Assembly: GCF_002127265.1 (NCBI RefSeq)
Contig: NZ_NFUU01000001.1
Span: forward strand, 2,488,040-2,552,039
Source: Hydrogenophaga sp. IBVHS1
Lineage (GTDB): Bacteria; Pseudomonadota; Gammaproteobacteria; Burkholderiales; Burkholderiaceae_C
Direction of reading: 5' to 3'
Length of the DNA stretch: 64,000 nt
The notes under the pieces were generated by a model. That model saw only the letters and a program-made list of their open reading frames with translations, was not told the DNA's origin and did not search any database. A program made the position numbers and the translations under genes. Of the stretch, positions 1 through 9,485 are shown in pieces (position 1 is the first letter of the stretch; each line of letters opens with the position of its first letter).

Positions 1-1178
1 GCCTGCGCATGGGGCCCAACAACTCCGCTTTCGTGCACCTGAGCTATGTGCCGTGGATCGCCGCCGCTGGCGAGCTGAAGACCAAGCCCACCCAGCACAC
101 CGCCAAGGAACTGCGCGCCATCGGCATTCAGGCCGACGCGCTGATCTGCCGCGCCGATCGCCCCATTCCTGAAGACGAGCGCGCCAAGATCTCGCTGTTC
201 TCCAACGTGCCCGAGTGGGGCGTGATCTCCATGTGGGACGTGGACACCATCTACAAGGTGCCGCGCATGCTGCACGAGCAGGGCCTGGACGGCCTCATCT
301 GCGACAAGCTGCGCATCAACACGCCGCCGGCCAAGCTCCAGCGCTGGGACGATCTGGTGTACGAGGTCGAGCACCCGAAGTCCACGGTGAAGATCGCCAT
401 GGTCGGCAAATACGTGGACCTCTCGGACAGCTACAAATCGCTCAACGAAGCGCTGCGCCACGCCGGCATGAAGAACCACGCCAAGGTGCAGATCGAGTAC
501 ATCGACTCCGAGACGATCCACCCCGACAACGTGTCCACCACGCTCAGCCGCTTCGACGCCATCCTGGTGCCCGGCGGCTTCGGCAAGCGCGGCATTGAAG
601 GCAAGATCTGCGCAGCCCGTTTCGCGCGCGAGAAAAAGGTGCCTTACCTCGGTATCTGCCTCGGCATGCAGGTGGCCACCATCGAATACGCGCGCCATGT
701 GGCTGGGCTCAAGGACGCCAACAGCACCGAGTTCGAGCCCGACACCCCGCACCCGGTGATCGCCCTCATCACCGAGTGGAAAGACGCCGATGGCAGCATT
801 CAGCAGCGCACCGCCAGTTCCGATCTGGGCGGCACCATGCGCCTGGGCGCGCAGAGTTCCGATGTTTCCAAGGGCTCGCTGGCCCACAGCATCTACGGCG
901 ACGTGGTGACCGAACGGCACCGCCACCGCTACGAGGCCAACGTGAACTACCTCGACCAGTTGCGCAGTGCCGGCCTGGTTATTTCTGCGCTCACGCAGCG
1001 CGAGCAGCTCACCGAAATCATCGAGCTGCCGCAGACCGTGCACCCCTGGTACGTGGGCGTGCAGTTTCACCCCGAGTTCAAGTCCACCCCCTGGGCCGGG
1101 CACCCGCTGTTCAACGCCTATGTGAAGGCGGCGCTGACGCACCAGGCGCAGGGCGCTGAAGCGCTCGCCACAGCCTGA
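1..1178 (+). CDS. pyrG: CTP synthase (3' part; 5' end outside window)
   Basis: CTP synthase amidates UTP to CTP with ATP and glutamine, the last step of de novo pyrimidine nucleotide synthesis in the cytoplasm. About 391 codons are present; the family is about 550 residues, so roughly the first 160 are missing to the left. The visible part has the end of the synthetase domain and the whole class I glutamine amidotransferase domain: an oxyanion-region PGGFGKRG, the nucleophile elbow GICLGMQ with its Cys codon at 657-659, and a C-terminal GVQFHPEF with the His-Glu pair of the triad. kdsA follows 28 bases later on the same strand, the usual betaproteobacterial order. The reading frame is intact up to the stop. 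Confidence 0.97.
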   Translation, partial: LRMGPNNSAFVHLSYVPWIAAAGELKTKPTQHTAKELRAIGIQADALICRADRPIPEDERAKISLFSNVPEWGVISMWDVDTIYKVPRMLHEQGLDGLICDKLRINTPPAKLQRWDDLVYEVEHPKSTVKIAMVGKYVDLSDSYKSLNEALRHAGMKNHAKVQIEYIDSETIHPDNVSTTLSRFDAILVPGGFGKRGIEGKICAARFAREKKVPYLGICLGMQVATIEYARHVAGLKDANSTEFEPDTPHPVIALITEWKDADGSIQQRTASSDLGGTMRLGAQSSDVSKGSLAHSIYGDVVTERHRHRYEANVNYLDQLRSAGLVISALTQREQLTEIIELPQTVHPWYVGVQFHPEFKSTPWAGHPLFNAYVKAALTHQAQGAEALATA

Positions 1179-1206
1179 ACCCACCCAAAAGCACCGGCAC
1201 CCCCGC

Positions 1207-2064
1207 ATGAAACTCTGCGACTTCGACATCGGCCTCGATCAACGGATCTTCCTCATCGCAGGCCCCTGCGTGATCGAGTCCGAGCAGTTGCAGATGGACG
1301 TGGCGGGCCAGCTGAAGGAAATCACCGCCAGCCTGGGCATTCCCTTCATCTTCAAGAGCAGCTTTGACAAGGCCAACCGCAGCAGCGGCACCAGCTACCG
1401 GGGCCCAGGCCGCGAAAAGGGCCTTGAGATTCTGGCCAAGGTCAGGCGCGAACTCGGCGTGCCAGTGCTCACCGACGTGCACAGCGAAGAAGACATTGCG
1501 GACGCCGCAAAAGTCTGCGACGTGCTGCAGACCCCGGCCTTCCTGTGCCGCCAGACCGACTTCATCCGTGCCGTGGCGCAGAGCGGCAAGCCGGTGAACA
1601 TCAAGAAGGGCCAGTTCCTCGCGCCGCACGACATGAAGAACGTGATCGACAAGGCGCGCGCCGCCGCGAAGGAAGCCGGCCTGAGCGAAGACCGCTTCAT
1701 GGCTTGCGAACGCGGTGCCAGCTTCGGCTACAACAACCTGGTGAGCGACATGCGCAGCCTGGCGATCATGCGCGAGACCGGTGCGCCGGTGGTGTTCGAC
1801 GCCACGCACAGCGTGCAGTTGCCAGGCGGCCAAGGCACCAGCAGCGGTGGCCAGCGTGAAATGGTGCCCGTGCTGGCCCGCGCGGCCGTGGCCGTGGGCG
1901 TGGCCGGCCTCTTCATGGAAACCCACCCCGACCCGGCCAAGGCCTTGTCCGACGGCCCCAATGCCGTGCCGCTCCAGCACATGAAGGCGCTGCTGGAAAC
2001 CCTGCTCGCACTCGATGCGGTGACCAAAAAGAATGGCTTCCTCGAAGACCGTTTCAGCGTCTGA
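1207..2064 (+). CDS. kdsA: 3-deoxy-8-phosphooctulonate synthase (KDO-8-P synthase)
   Basis: Condenses phosphoenolpyruvate with arabinose 5-phosphate to KDO-8-phosphate, for the inner core of lipopolysaccharide. 285 residues, normal family length. Recognisable blocks are [10 protein letters not shown] near residue 18, [12 protein letters not shown] near 55, [10 protein letters not shown] near 90, [15 protein letters not shown] near 170 and a C-terminal [16 protein letters not shown]. It lies between pyrG and eno, a conserved neighbourhood. Its presence shows a Gram-negative envelope with LPS. Confidence 0.97.
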   Translation: MKLCDFDIGLDQRIFLIAGPCVIESEQLQMDVAGQLKEITASLGIPFIFKSSFDKANRSSGTSYRGPGREKGLEILAKVRRELGVPVLTDVHSEEDIADAAKVCDVLQTPAFLCRQTDFIRAVAQSGKPVNIKKGQFLAPHDMKNVIDKARAAAKEAGLSEDRFMACERGASFGYNNLVSDMRSLAIMRETGAPVVFDATHSVQLPGGQGTSSGGQREMVPVLARAAVAVGVAGLFMETHPDPAKALSDGPNAVPLQHMKALLETLLALDAVTKKNGFLEDRFSV

Positions 2065-2085
2065 TTTCCCTTGTTCTGTTTTTGA

Positions 2086-3390
<1,305 letters not shown>

Positions 3391-3401
3391 CCTCCGCCCC
3401 C

Positions 3402-3686
3402 ATGGCCCGCCGCTTCATCCCCGCCCTGCTGATTGCACTGCTGCTGGCCGTGCACCTGCAGCTGTGGTTTGGGCGCGGCAGCGTGCCGCAGGTGGCCAGC
3501 ATGAAGCAGCAACTGGCCACTCTGGACCAGGCCAACCGCGATGCGCAACTGCGCAACGACCAGTTGGCCAGCGAGGTGCGCGACCTGCAGGAAGGCACGG
3601 AGATGGTCGAAGAACTCGCGCGCCAGGAACTGGGCATGGTCAAGCCCAACGAAATCTTCGTGCAGATCGCGCAAAACAAGCGCTGA
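3402..3686 (+). CDS. ftsB: Cell division protein FtsB
   Basis: Small bitopic divisome protein that pairs with FtsL and FtsQ at mid-cell. 94 residues: a short cytoplasmic N terminus, one membrane helix at about residues 5-24, then a periplasmic coiled coil (about 30-75) rich in Leu, Gln, Asp and Glu, and the typical GMVKPNEIF stretch near the end. Location right after eno is the standard proteobacterial context. The stop codon shares one base with the ATG of the next gene (TGATG), suggesting translational coupling. Confidence 0.93.
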   Translation: MARRFIPALLIALLLAVHLQLWFGRGSVPQVASMKQQLATLDQANRDAQLRNDQLASEVRDLQEGTEMVEELARQELGMVKPNEIFVQIAQNKR

Positions 3687-4159
3687 TGGCCACCAGAGTG
3701 GCGTTGCTCGGGGGCGAGGCCAGCGGCAAGGCCATGCTGGCCGCCGCGCTGCGGCAGGAACTGGCGTTGCAGGCCCCCGGTCTGGACGTGGTGATCGACG
3801 ATATCCCGGCACTCGCCGAACCAGGCCGGTACGGCCTGACCCTGCTCCTCGCGCCGGACCCCGCCGACGGCCAGCGTGGCGAAGCCGCCGATGCGCTGCT
3901 TCGCGAAGCCTTGCAACGTGCCGGCACCGCATTCCAGATCGTGCATGGCCACGGCGCTGTGCGTGTGCAGCAGGCGCTGCGCGCCATCGGCCACGTGATC
4001 GGGCAATCACTGGTGGTGGACGATCCCGCGTTGACGCTGGGCCGTGGTCGGTGGAGTTGTGAGAACTGCAGCGATCCTGAGTGTGAACACCGGCTGTTCA
4101 CGGGGCTGCTGGCGCGGGGAGCCCTCACCCCAACCCTCTCCCAGAGGGAGAGGGAGTAA
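3686..4159 (+). CDS. Hypothetical protein with degenerate P-loop, coupled to ftsB
   Basis: 157 residues; I do not recognise a named family. The N terminus has a Walker-A-like GGEASGKA (about residues 9-16) in which Ala replaces the usual Ser/Thr, so nucleotide binding is uncertain. Near the C terminus is a compact Cys cluster, WSCENCSDPECEHR, that could bind a metal. The last eleven residues (LTPTLSQRERE) are encoded by the dispersed palindromic repeat at 4121-4175, so the natural C terminus may have been extended by insertion of that repeat. The start overlaps the ftsB stop by one base. Confidence 0.7.
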   Translation: MATRVALLGGEASGKAMLAAALRQELALQAPGLDVVIDDIPALAEPGRYGLTLLLAPDPADGQRGEAADALLREALQRAGTAFQIVHGHGAVRVQQALRAIGHVIGQSLVVDDPALTLGRGRWSCENCSDPECEHRLFTGLLARGALTPTLSQRERE

Positions 4160-4175
4160 GCCCCTCTCCCTCTAC
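4121..4175. repeat. Dispersed palindromic intergenic repeat (LTPTLSQRERE type)
   Basis: Contains a perfect 9-bp inverted repeat (4134-4142 and 4146-4154, loop AGA) of C/T-rich and G/A-rich arms. I recognise this family as a dispersed element found many times in proteobacterial genomes, often read through as the peptide LTPxLSQRERE. It sits between two convergent genes and may act as a weak bidirectional terminator or mRNA stabiliser; there is no T-run. Confidence 0.7.
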
Positions 4176-4179
4176 CAGA

Positions 4180-5157
4180 TCACTGCTTCTGGTCGGTGGA
4201 TGGCGGCTGCAGCTCGGGCTGCAGAAACACCTGCGCCGCATCCACCGGGTCAAACCGGTACTGCGCACCGCAGAACTCGCAGCCCACTTCCACCTGCCCT
4301 TGTTCTTCCAGAATGGACTCCACCTCATCGCGCCCCAGGCTGCGCAGCATGTTGCCCACGCGTTCGCGCGAGCAGGTGCAGGCGAAGCGGGGACCTTCGG
4401 CGCCGGTGAGCGGCTCGAAGCGCCGCACGGTTTCTTCCCAGAACAGGCGGTGCAGGATGGTGTCGGCGTCCAGGCTCAGCAGTTCCTCGCGCTTGAGGCT
4501 GGCGGCGAGGATGGCGATGCGGTTGTAGTCCTCGTTCTGGCCAATCTGGTCTTCATCGCGCTGCTGGGAAACGCCCGCCAGGTTGGTGGCGCCCTGCAGT
4601 GGCATGCGCTGAATCAGCAGGCCAGCGGCCATGTGCTCATTGGCGGCGAGCACCAGGCGCGTGTCGAGCTGCTCGCTTTGCAGCATGTAGTGCTCGATCA
4701 CTTCGCTGATTTTCTCCAGCTTCTCGCGCTTGTCGCCATACAGCGGCACCACGCCCTGGTAGGGCTGCTGGCCGGGCAGGCGGTCTTTGGGGTCGAGCGT
4801 GATGGCGCAGCGGCCCTGGTTGGTCACGTTGACCATGTGAGAGAGCGGCGCATTCGCCGCCACTTCGCCTACCACGGTGGCGGTGGCGCGCAGGCTCAGG
4901 TCGGGCTGCACTTCGGCCACGGCCAGCTTCACAGGGCCGTCGCCCATGATCTGCATGATCAGCGCGCCGTTGAACTTGATGTTGGCCTGCATCAGCGTGG
5001 CCGCCGCCGTCATTTCGCCCAGCAGTTCCGTCACGGCCGTGGGGTAGCCGCCGCCATCGCGGTGGCGCTGCAGAATCTCCTGCCACGCGTCGGTCAGGCG
5101 CACCAGCATGCCGCGCACCGGCAGGCCTTCAAAGACAAATTTGTGGAGTTCGGACAA
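4180..5157 (-). CDS. hslO: Hsp33 redox-regulated chaperone
   Basis: Cytoplasmic holdase chaperone activated by oxidation and unfolding. 325 residues, somewhat longer than the usual ~290. The C-terminal zinc switch is complete: a C-x-C pair (ACTCSRERV) followed by C-x-x-C (GCEFCG), about 30 residues apart. The start codon is TTG (5155-5157); no ATG or GTG lies upstream in frame, and a weak GAAAG site precedes it. It is 39 bases downstream of the gamma-carbonic anhydrase homologue on the same strand, so the two probably form an operon. It converges on the hypothetical gene at 3686-4159 across the palindromic repeat. Confidence 0.95.
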   Translation of the reverse strand: MSELHKFVFEGLPVRGMLVRLTDAWQEILQRHRDGGGYPTAVTELLGEMTAAATLMQANIKFNGALIMQIMGDGPVKLAVAEVQPDLSLRATATVVGEVAANAPLSHMVNVTNQGRCAITLDPKDRLPGQQPYQGVVPLYGDKREKLEKISEVIEHYMLQSEQLDTRLVLAANEHMAAGLLIQRMPLQGATNLAGVSQQRDEDQIGQNEDYNRIAILAASLKREELLSLDADTILHRLFWEETVRRFEPLTGAEGPRFACTCSRERVGNMLRSLGRDEVESILEEQGQVEVGCEFCGAQYRFDPVDAAQVFLQPELQPPSTDQKQ

Positions 5158-5196
5158 GCGCTTCTTTCAGAAAAATCGAATCGTTGCACATCGGGG

Positions 5197-5721
5197 TCAG
5201 CCGATCTTTTTCAAGCCCTTGCGGTAGCGCTCGGCGTTCTCGGTGTAGTGCTGCGCGCTGCGGCGCAAGCCTTCGATCTGCTCGGGCGTGAGGCTTCGCA
5301 CCACCTTGGCCGGGCTGCCAAAGATCATGCTGCCGTCGGGGAACTCCTTGCCCTCGGTCACCAGCGCACGCGCCCCGACCAGGCAGTTCTTGCCGATCTT
5401 CGCGCCGTTGAGCACAGTGGCGCCAATGCCGATGAGTGTTTCATCGCCAATGGTGCAGCCGTGCAGCATCACCTGGTGTCCCACCGTCACGTGCTCGCCC
5501 AGCGTCAGCGGAAAGCCCACATCGGCGTGCAGCACGCTGCCGTCCTGAATGTTGCTGCCCTTGCCCACCGTGATGGTTTCCGTGTCGCCGCGCAGCACGG
5601 CGCCAAACCACACGCTGCTGTCTTCGGCCAGCACCACGTTGCCCATCACCTGCGCGCTGTCGGCCACCCAGGCCGAATCGGCCAGTTGCGGGGCCGTACC
5701 GTCGAGTTCGTAGATCGCCAT
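5197..5721 (-). CDS. Gamma-class carbonic anhydrase family protein
   Basis: 174 residues with a left-handed beta-helix hexapeptide pattern along most of its length, as in gamma-carbonic anhydrase / YrdA / PaaY-type proteins. The putative metal ligands are present: His in LHADVG and the two His of VGHQVMLHG. The start at 5721 (MAIYELDG) is preferred over an upstream extension because a GGAGA site lies 8 bases before it and the family begins there. Real carbonic anhydrase activity is not assured: many members have other or unknown functions. It leads a two-gene unit with hslO. Confidence 0.88.
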   Translation of the reverse strand: MAIYELDGTAPQLADSAWVADSAQVMGNVVLAEDSSVWFGAVLRGDTETITVGKGSNIQDGSVLHADVGFPLTLGEHVTVGHQVMLHGCTIGDETLIGIGATVLNGAKIGKNCLVGARALVTEGKEFPDGSMIFGSPAKVVRSLTPEQIEGLRRSAQHYTENAERYRKGLKKIG

Positions 5722-5758
5722 GTGTGAGTCTCCGTTCGCGAAACCTAGAATTGTAGGG

Positions 5759-6616
5759 ATGCAAGCTGTTCTGCCTCTGTCTCCCCTGTCTGCCGTGCCT
5801 GCCGTTTCCCTGCGTGGCGAAGCCTTGCGCGCCCTGTGCATCACCGAACCGGGCCTGAAGGTGGCCGCCACCCACGCCCTCTTTCAGGCCCAGCAGGCAG
5901 GCCATGCCCGGCTCGACGCCGCCGAGCCGCTGGAGCCCGACGCGAATGTCGCCCTCCCTGGCAGACCTGCCCGCCCCGAACTGCTGCCACCCAAAGACGT
6001 GCCGCAGCGCTCGCCCTTCACACCCGGTGGCCTGGCCATGCTGCTGCACGCGGTCACGCACATCGAGTTCAACGCGATCAACCTCGCGCTCGACGCCGTC
6101 TGGCGCTTCTCCGACATGCCGGACGACTTCTACACCGACTGGCTGCTCGTGGCCCACGAGGAAGCCATTCACTTCACGCTGCTGCGCAACCACCTGCAAA
6201 GCATGGGCCACGACTACGGTGACTTCGCCGCCCACAACAGCCTGTGGGAGATGTGCGTGAGGACGCAGCACGACGTGGTGGCCCGAATGGCGCTGGTGCC
6301 GCGCACGCTGGAGGCCCGCGGCCTGGACGCCACGCCCCCCATGCAGGCGCGGCTGCGCAAGGTGGGCACGCCCGAGGCGGATCGAGCGGTGGAGATTCTC
6401 GACGTGATCCTGCGCGACGAGATCGGCCACGTGGCCGTGGGCAACCGCTGGTACGGCTGGCTGTGTGCGCAACAAGGCATCGAGCCCCTGTCTCACTACC
6501 GGCGGCTGGCGCGCGAGCATTCAGCGCCAAGGCTGAAGCCGCCGTTCAACGAGGCGGCGCGGCGGGCGGCGGGGTTCAGTGATCAGGAGATGGCGGCTTT
6601 GCACAGCGCCGAATGA
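5759..6616 (+). CDS. DUF455 ferritin-like domain protein
   Basis: 285 residues of the DUF455/COG2833 family, a ferritin-like helical bundle. Metal-ligand style motifs are visible: an E in THIEFNAINLALD, HEEAIHF in the second helix and RDEIGHVAVG near residue 220, consistent with a di-iron or similar carboxylate-bridged site. Function is unknown in this family. The ATG at 5759 is chosen because a TAGAAT hexamer sits at 5746-5751, only 7 bases before it, so the transcript may be nearly leaderless. It is divergent from the carbonic anhydrase homologue with only 37 bases between starts. Confidence 0.85.
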   Translation: MQAVLPLSPLSAVPAVSLRGEALRALCITEPGLKVAATHALFQAQQAGHARLDAAEPLEPDANVALPGRPARPELLPPKDVPQRSPFTPGGLAMLLHAVTHIEFNAINLALDAVWRFSDMPDDFYTDWLLVAHEEAIHFTLLRNHLQSMGHDYGDFAAHNSLWEMCVRTQHDVVARMALVPRTLEARGLDATPPMQARLRKVGTPEADRAVEILDVILRDEIGHVAVGNRWYGWLCAQQGIEPLSHYRRLAREHSAPRLKPPFNEAARRAAGFSDQEMAALHSAE

Positions 6617-6631
6617 ACGGCACCCACCTCC

Positions 6632-7051
6632 TCAATCAGGGGCGACCTGCACGATCTGATTGAGCACGACGCAAGCTTGGGCGAAAGGAGCGTTTGGCAG
6701 CTTGCCCATCGGGTGGGGCGAGGCATCGCGATGTCGCCAATCAAATGATTTTGGCTGGTGGCACAACACGTAGCTCGTCTTGCCGGCCTTCTTGCCGGTA
6801 GCAGCGCCCACCGCAATCGCAAACGGGTTGTCTGCGTTGTAGGCCGCAGTGGTCATGGGCAGGCCAATCACCAGCGATGTTGCCGCGTTGAATTCAACGG
6901 GAGAAAGCACCAGGAACGGATGCATATCACGCATCTCGCGGCCTGCCTGCGGGTTGCAGTTGATCCAGATGATCTCTTGCCGCGCCGGCACCCAGTCGAC
7001 TCGCCGGGTTTTGGGTAGGGCCGCGCGGGGCGCGGCTGCGCGCGTTACCAA
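6632..7051 (-). CDS. MazF/PemK-type endoribonuclease toxin
   Basis: Predicted ribosome-independent mRNA interferase of a type II toxin-antitoxin pair. 139 residues from a TTG at 7051, or 119 from an in-frame GTG at 6991. The family core is clear: IIWINCNPQAG, HPFLVLSPVEFN and the GLPMTT strand. The TTG start overlaps the end of the antitoxin gene by 7 bases, which suits translational coupling, but the first 20 residues of that longer form look unlike the family, which normally begins just before the IIWI strand. Closest in type to ChpB/MazF. It is the distal gene of the unit driven by the promoter at 7324-7352. Confidence 0.87.
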   Translation of the reverse strand: MVTRAAAPRAALPKTRRVDWVPARQEIIWINCNPQAGREMRDMHPFLVLSPVEFNAATSLVIGLPMTTAAYNADNPFAIAVGAATGKKAGKTSYVLCHQPKSFDWRHRDASPHPMGKLPNAPFAQACVVLNQIVQVAPD

Positions 7052-7296
7052 CGTTCTGCCCCAACGCGGCCCACCGGCATGGCTTCGCCGCCGTGGCGCA
7101 CCGGATCAAAGCGCGCCAGGCGCTGCGCCAACGTCCGCTCGGCATCGTTCAGCGGCGTGATGATCACCCGTCCCTCTTCCACGGAAACCTGAACGCGCTG
7201 ATCAGCGTGCAGATGTGCGGCCTTGGCCACCGCCGCGGGCAAGCGCACGCCCAGGTTGTTGCCCCAATGCTTGATATCAAGAATGGCTTCGGCCAT
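7045..7296 (-). CDS. MazE-like (AbrB/SpoVT-fold) antitoxin
   Basis: 83 residues. The N terminus has the swapped-hairpin DNA-binding signature HWGNNLGVRLPAAVAKAA found in MazE/ChpS. The C-terminal half (after about residue 50) is the presumed toxin-binding tail. An AAGGA ribosome site lies about 6 bases before the ATG. By family knowledge it neutralises the downstream toxin and represses its own promoter; an inverted repeat overlapping that promoter is present at 7312-7334. Confidence 0.9.
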   Translation of the reverse strand: MAEAILDIKHWGNNLGVRLPAAVAKAAHLHADQRVQVSVEEGRVIITPLNDAERTLAQRLARFDPVRHGGEAMPVGRVGAERW

Positions 7297-7311
7297 GGAG
7301 GTTCCTTCAAA

Positions 7312-7334
7312 ATGTTTAAACGAAGTATAAACAT
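7312..7334. promoter_or_regulatory. Probable autoregulatory operator of the MazEF-type pair
   Basis: Perfect 7-bp inverted repeat ATGTTTA / TAAACAT with a 9-bp spacer. It overlaps the -10 hexamer of the promoter at 7324-7352 and ends 16 bases before the antitoxin ATG, the expected position for repression by an AbrB-fold antitoxin. Binding is inferred from position and symmetry. Confidence 0.72.
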
Positions 7335-7352
7335 GGTCGATGCCATTGACAA
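7324..7352 (-). promoter_or_regulatory. Sigma70-type promoter of the MazEF-type pair
   Basis: On the - strand, TTGTCA (7347-7352) and TATACT (7324-7329) are separated by exactly 17 bases, close to the consensus for housekeeping sigma factors. It lies 28 bases before the antitoxin ATG and just after the stop codon of the upstream SDR gene. Confidence 0.8.
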
Positions 7353-7359
7353 TATGTGA

Positions 7360-8301
7360 TCAAGACAGTCGAAAGTCTTCCCGCAATCCCGTGCGTCTGT
7401 GCGTCACCGGCAAGGGCGCTCGTCCCAGCAACTGTGGCAGCGCATTGGGCATCGGCATGTTGTCGCGCTGCAGCAGGATCCAGTGGCCGTAGCTGAAGGG
7501 GCTGAAGCGGAACAGGTCGCACAGGTGGGCGCCCGCGCGGCTGACCCAGTCGGGCAGAAGTACCTGCACGGCAGGCTTCACCGGCGATTCCGTGTGCTCC
7601 ACCCCTCGTAACACCTGAAGGTAGTGCCGGTAAGCGAACAGCCGGTCGCCGCCGAGGTTGGCTTCGCGTTGCGAAGAAAAGCTGGGCATGTGCGCCAGCA
7701 CCGCAAAGGCGTCGCCCAGGTCGGCAGCCTGCAGCGCGGCGATGCGGCCGGTGGCGCCGCGTGGCACAAAGTGCACCGGCCAGCTTGCCAGCATGCGCAG
7801 CCAGCTTGCGCCGAAACCGCCCAGCCCATCGATGAGCGACGGGCGCACGATGCAATGGTCTGCCCCGCTCGCCTGGATGGCCTGTTCGCCCCGCAGCTTG
7901 CTGGAAAGAAACCGGCTCTTCGCGCCTTCGTACAATCCCAGCGCAGAGGTGTGAATGAGCCGCACGCCCGCCAGGGCACAGGCCCGGGCCAGCGCTGCAG
8001 GCATGCGGTGGTGCACGTCTTCGTAGCTCTCACCCCAGCGCTGGCGCAGGATGCCCACGCAGTTGATGACGAGGTCGATGTCTTGCAGGTGGGCTTGCCA
8101 TGCGGCTGGCTCGCGCATCGTGTGCAGCAGCATCGGCTTCCATGCGCCGGCCGAATCGCCCTGCCCGCCTCGCGGCCTGCGCACGCGAAGCACCTGCACG
8201 CCCCGCGTTTGCAGCGCTGCATGCACATGTCTGCCAATAAAGCCGGTGGCGCCCAACAACAGCACATGCAAAGGCAAGGGTTCGGGATTCAGGAGCGACA
8301 T
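7360..8301 (-). CDS. NAD(P)-binding SDR family epimerase/dehydratase (NDUFA9-like)
   Basis: 313 residues. The Rossmann nucleotide-binding motif GATGFIG is at about residues 18-24, followed by NCVGIL (about 80) and LIHTSALGLY, the usual strand layout of extended or atypical SDRs of the NDUFA9/YwnB type. The strict YxxxK catalytic pair is not obvious, as is common in atypical SDRs. The ATG is preceded by an AATGTCG-free leader with no strong ribosome site, so the start is reasonable but not certain. Substrate unknown. Confidence 0.8.
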   Translation of the reverse strand: MSLLNPEPLPLHVLLLGATGFIGRHVHAALQTRGVQVLRVRRPRGGQGDSAGAWKPMLLHTMREPAAWQAHLQDIDLVINCVGILRQRWGESYEDVHHRMPAALARACALAGVRLIHTSALGLYEGAKSRFLSSKLRGEQAIQASGADHCIVRPSLIDGLGGFGASWLRMLASWPVHFVPRGATGRIAALQAADLGDAFAVLAHMPSFSSQREANLGGDRLFAYRHYLQVLRGVEHTESPVKPAVQVLLPDWVSRAGAHLCDLFRFSPFSYGHWILLQRDNMPMPNALPQLLGRAPLPVTHRRTGLREDFRLS

Positions 8302-8456
8302 TGAAAAACCGTGGTCTTTGGTTTGAGTGGCGGGATTCTAGGTGGGGGATGAAACAGGTGACGTGGATGCACGGATGTTCCTGTGGGACGCCTGAGTGAC
8401 GGCCACGCGGGTTTTGGAGCAAGGCAACTGAGCAGCAGAAGACTAGGATGCCCGCC

Positions 8457-9485
8457 ATGACGGAAAAGCGGATCCAGCTGGATGAATATCTGGGACAGGC
8501 GTTCGACCGCATCCCGGTGGCCATGATCGTCGTCAACCAGCGTGGCGAAATCACGCGCCTGAATCAGTTGGCCGAGACCACGTTCGGCTACAGCAGCGAC
8601 GAGCTGATCGGGCACACGGTGGAGAAGCTCATTCCTGCGCGCTATCACGGGCGGCATCCGGCCTACCGCAGCGGCTTCCTCGCCGAGACCAACGCACGGC
8701 CCATGGGTGCTGGCAGAGACCTGAGCGGCCTGCGAAAAGACGGCAGTGAATTCCCGGTGGAGATCGGCATCAACCCGGTGCAGACCGGCGAGGGGCCGAT
8801 GGTGCTGTCGGTGATCCTGGACCTGAGCGAACGCAAACAGAGCGAGAAGCGCATACAGGACGCCCTGCAGCAAAAAGACCTGCTGCTGCGCGAGGTGCAT
8901 CACCGCGTGAAGAACAACCTGCAGGTGATTCACAGCCTGCTCGACCTGCAGGCCTTGCGAAGCGAAGACAAGGCCGTGGCGGGCATGCTGCGCGACAGCC
9001 AGAACCGCATCCGATCGATGGCGCTGATCCACCAGACGCTCTACCAGTCACAAAACTTCGCACGGGTGAACTTCCAGCGCTTCCTGGACGAACTCCTGCC
9101 ACGCCTCACTGAGGCCTATGGACACCTCTCTAACCAGGTTCGCATTCACATTCACGCACCGGATGTGAGTCTGCCCATCAACGAGGCCATCCCCTGCGGA
9201 CTCATCGTCAACGAACTCGTGAGCAATGCGCTCAAGCACGGCTTTCCGGACCAGCAGAACGGCACCATCGATGTGGCCATCGCACAAGATGGCAACAACC
9301 GGGTGGAGCTTTCCATCAGCAACGACGGCGCCCCGATTCCCGACGACCTGGACCTTCTCAAAACCGGGTCCCTCGGCCTTCAACTGGTGCACCTGCTCAC
9401 GCGGCAACTGCACGGCGCACTCGAGATCCAGCGCGGGCAACCGACCCGCTTCACCTTGAGCTTTCAACTGGGGGAAGAAAAATGA
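8457..9485 (+). CDS. Soluble PAS sensor histidine kinase (HisKA_2 type)
   Basis: 342 residues with no membrane helix, so a cytoplasmic sensor. Domain order: PAS (about 10-125, with the GEITRLNQ and FGYSSDELIG landmarks), then a HisKA_2 dimerisation/phosphoacceptor segment with REVHHRVKNNLQVI (His about 148-149), then an HWE/HATPase-like domain with NELVSNALKHGFP (N-box). The ATG at 8457 is preferred because AGGA at 8445-8448 has good spacing; an in-frame ATG at 8448 lacks a site. The stop overlaps the next ATG (ATGA at 9482-9485). The gene is divergent from the SDR gene across 145 bases. It probably passes phosphate to the REC domain encoded by the next gene. Confidence 0.9.
   Translation: MTEKRIQLDEYLGQAFDRIPVAMIVVNQRGEITRLNQLAETTFGYSSDELIGHTVEKLIPARYHGRHPAYRSGFLAETNARPMGAGRDLSGLRKDGSEFPVEIGINPVQTGEGPMVLSVILDLSERKQSEKRIQDALQQKDLLLREVHHRVKNNLQVIHSLLDLQALRSEDKAVAGMLRDSQNRIRSMALIHQTLYQSQNFARVNFQRFLDELLPRLTEAYGHLSNQVRIHIHAPDVSLPINEAIPCGLIVNELVSNALKHGFPDQQNGTIDVAIAQDGNNRVELSISNDGAPIPDDLDLLKTGSLGLQLVHLLTRQLHGALEIQRGQPTRFTLSFQLGEEK

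Noticed and set aside
4134..4154. Intrinsic terminator at the hslO/hypothetical convergence
   Set aside because: The stem is strong but has no T-run in either direction, and it belongs to a dispersed repeat; annotated as a repeat only.
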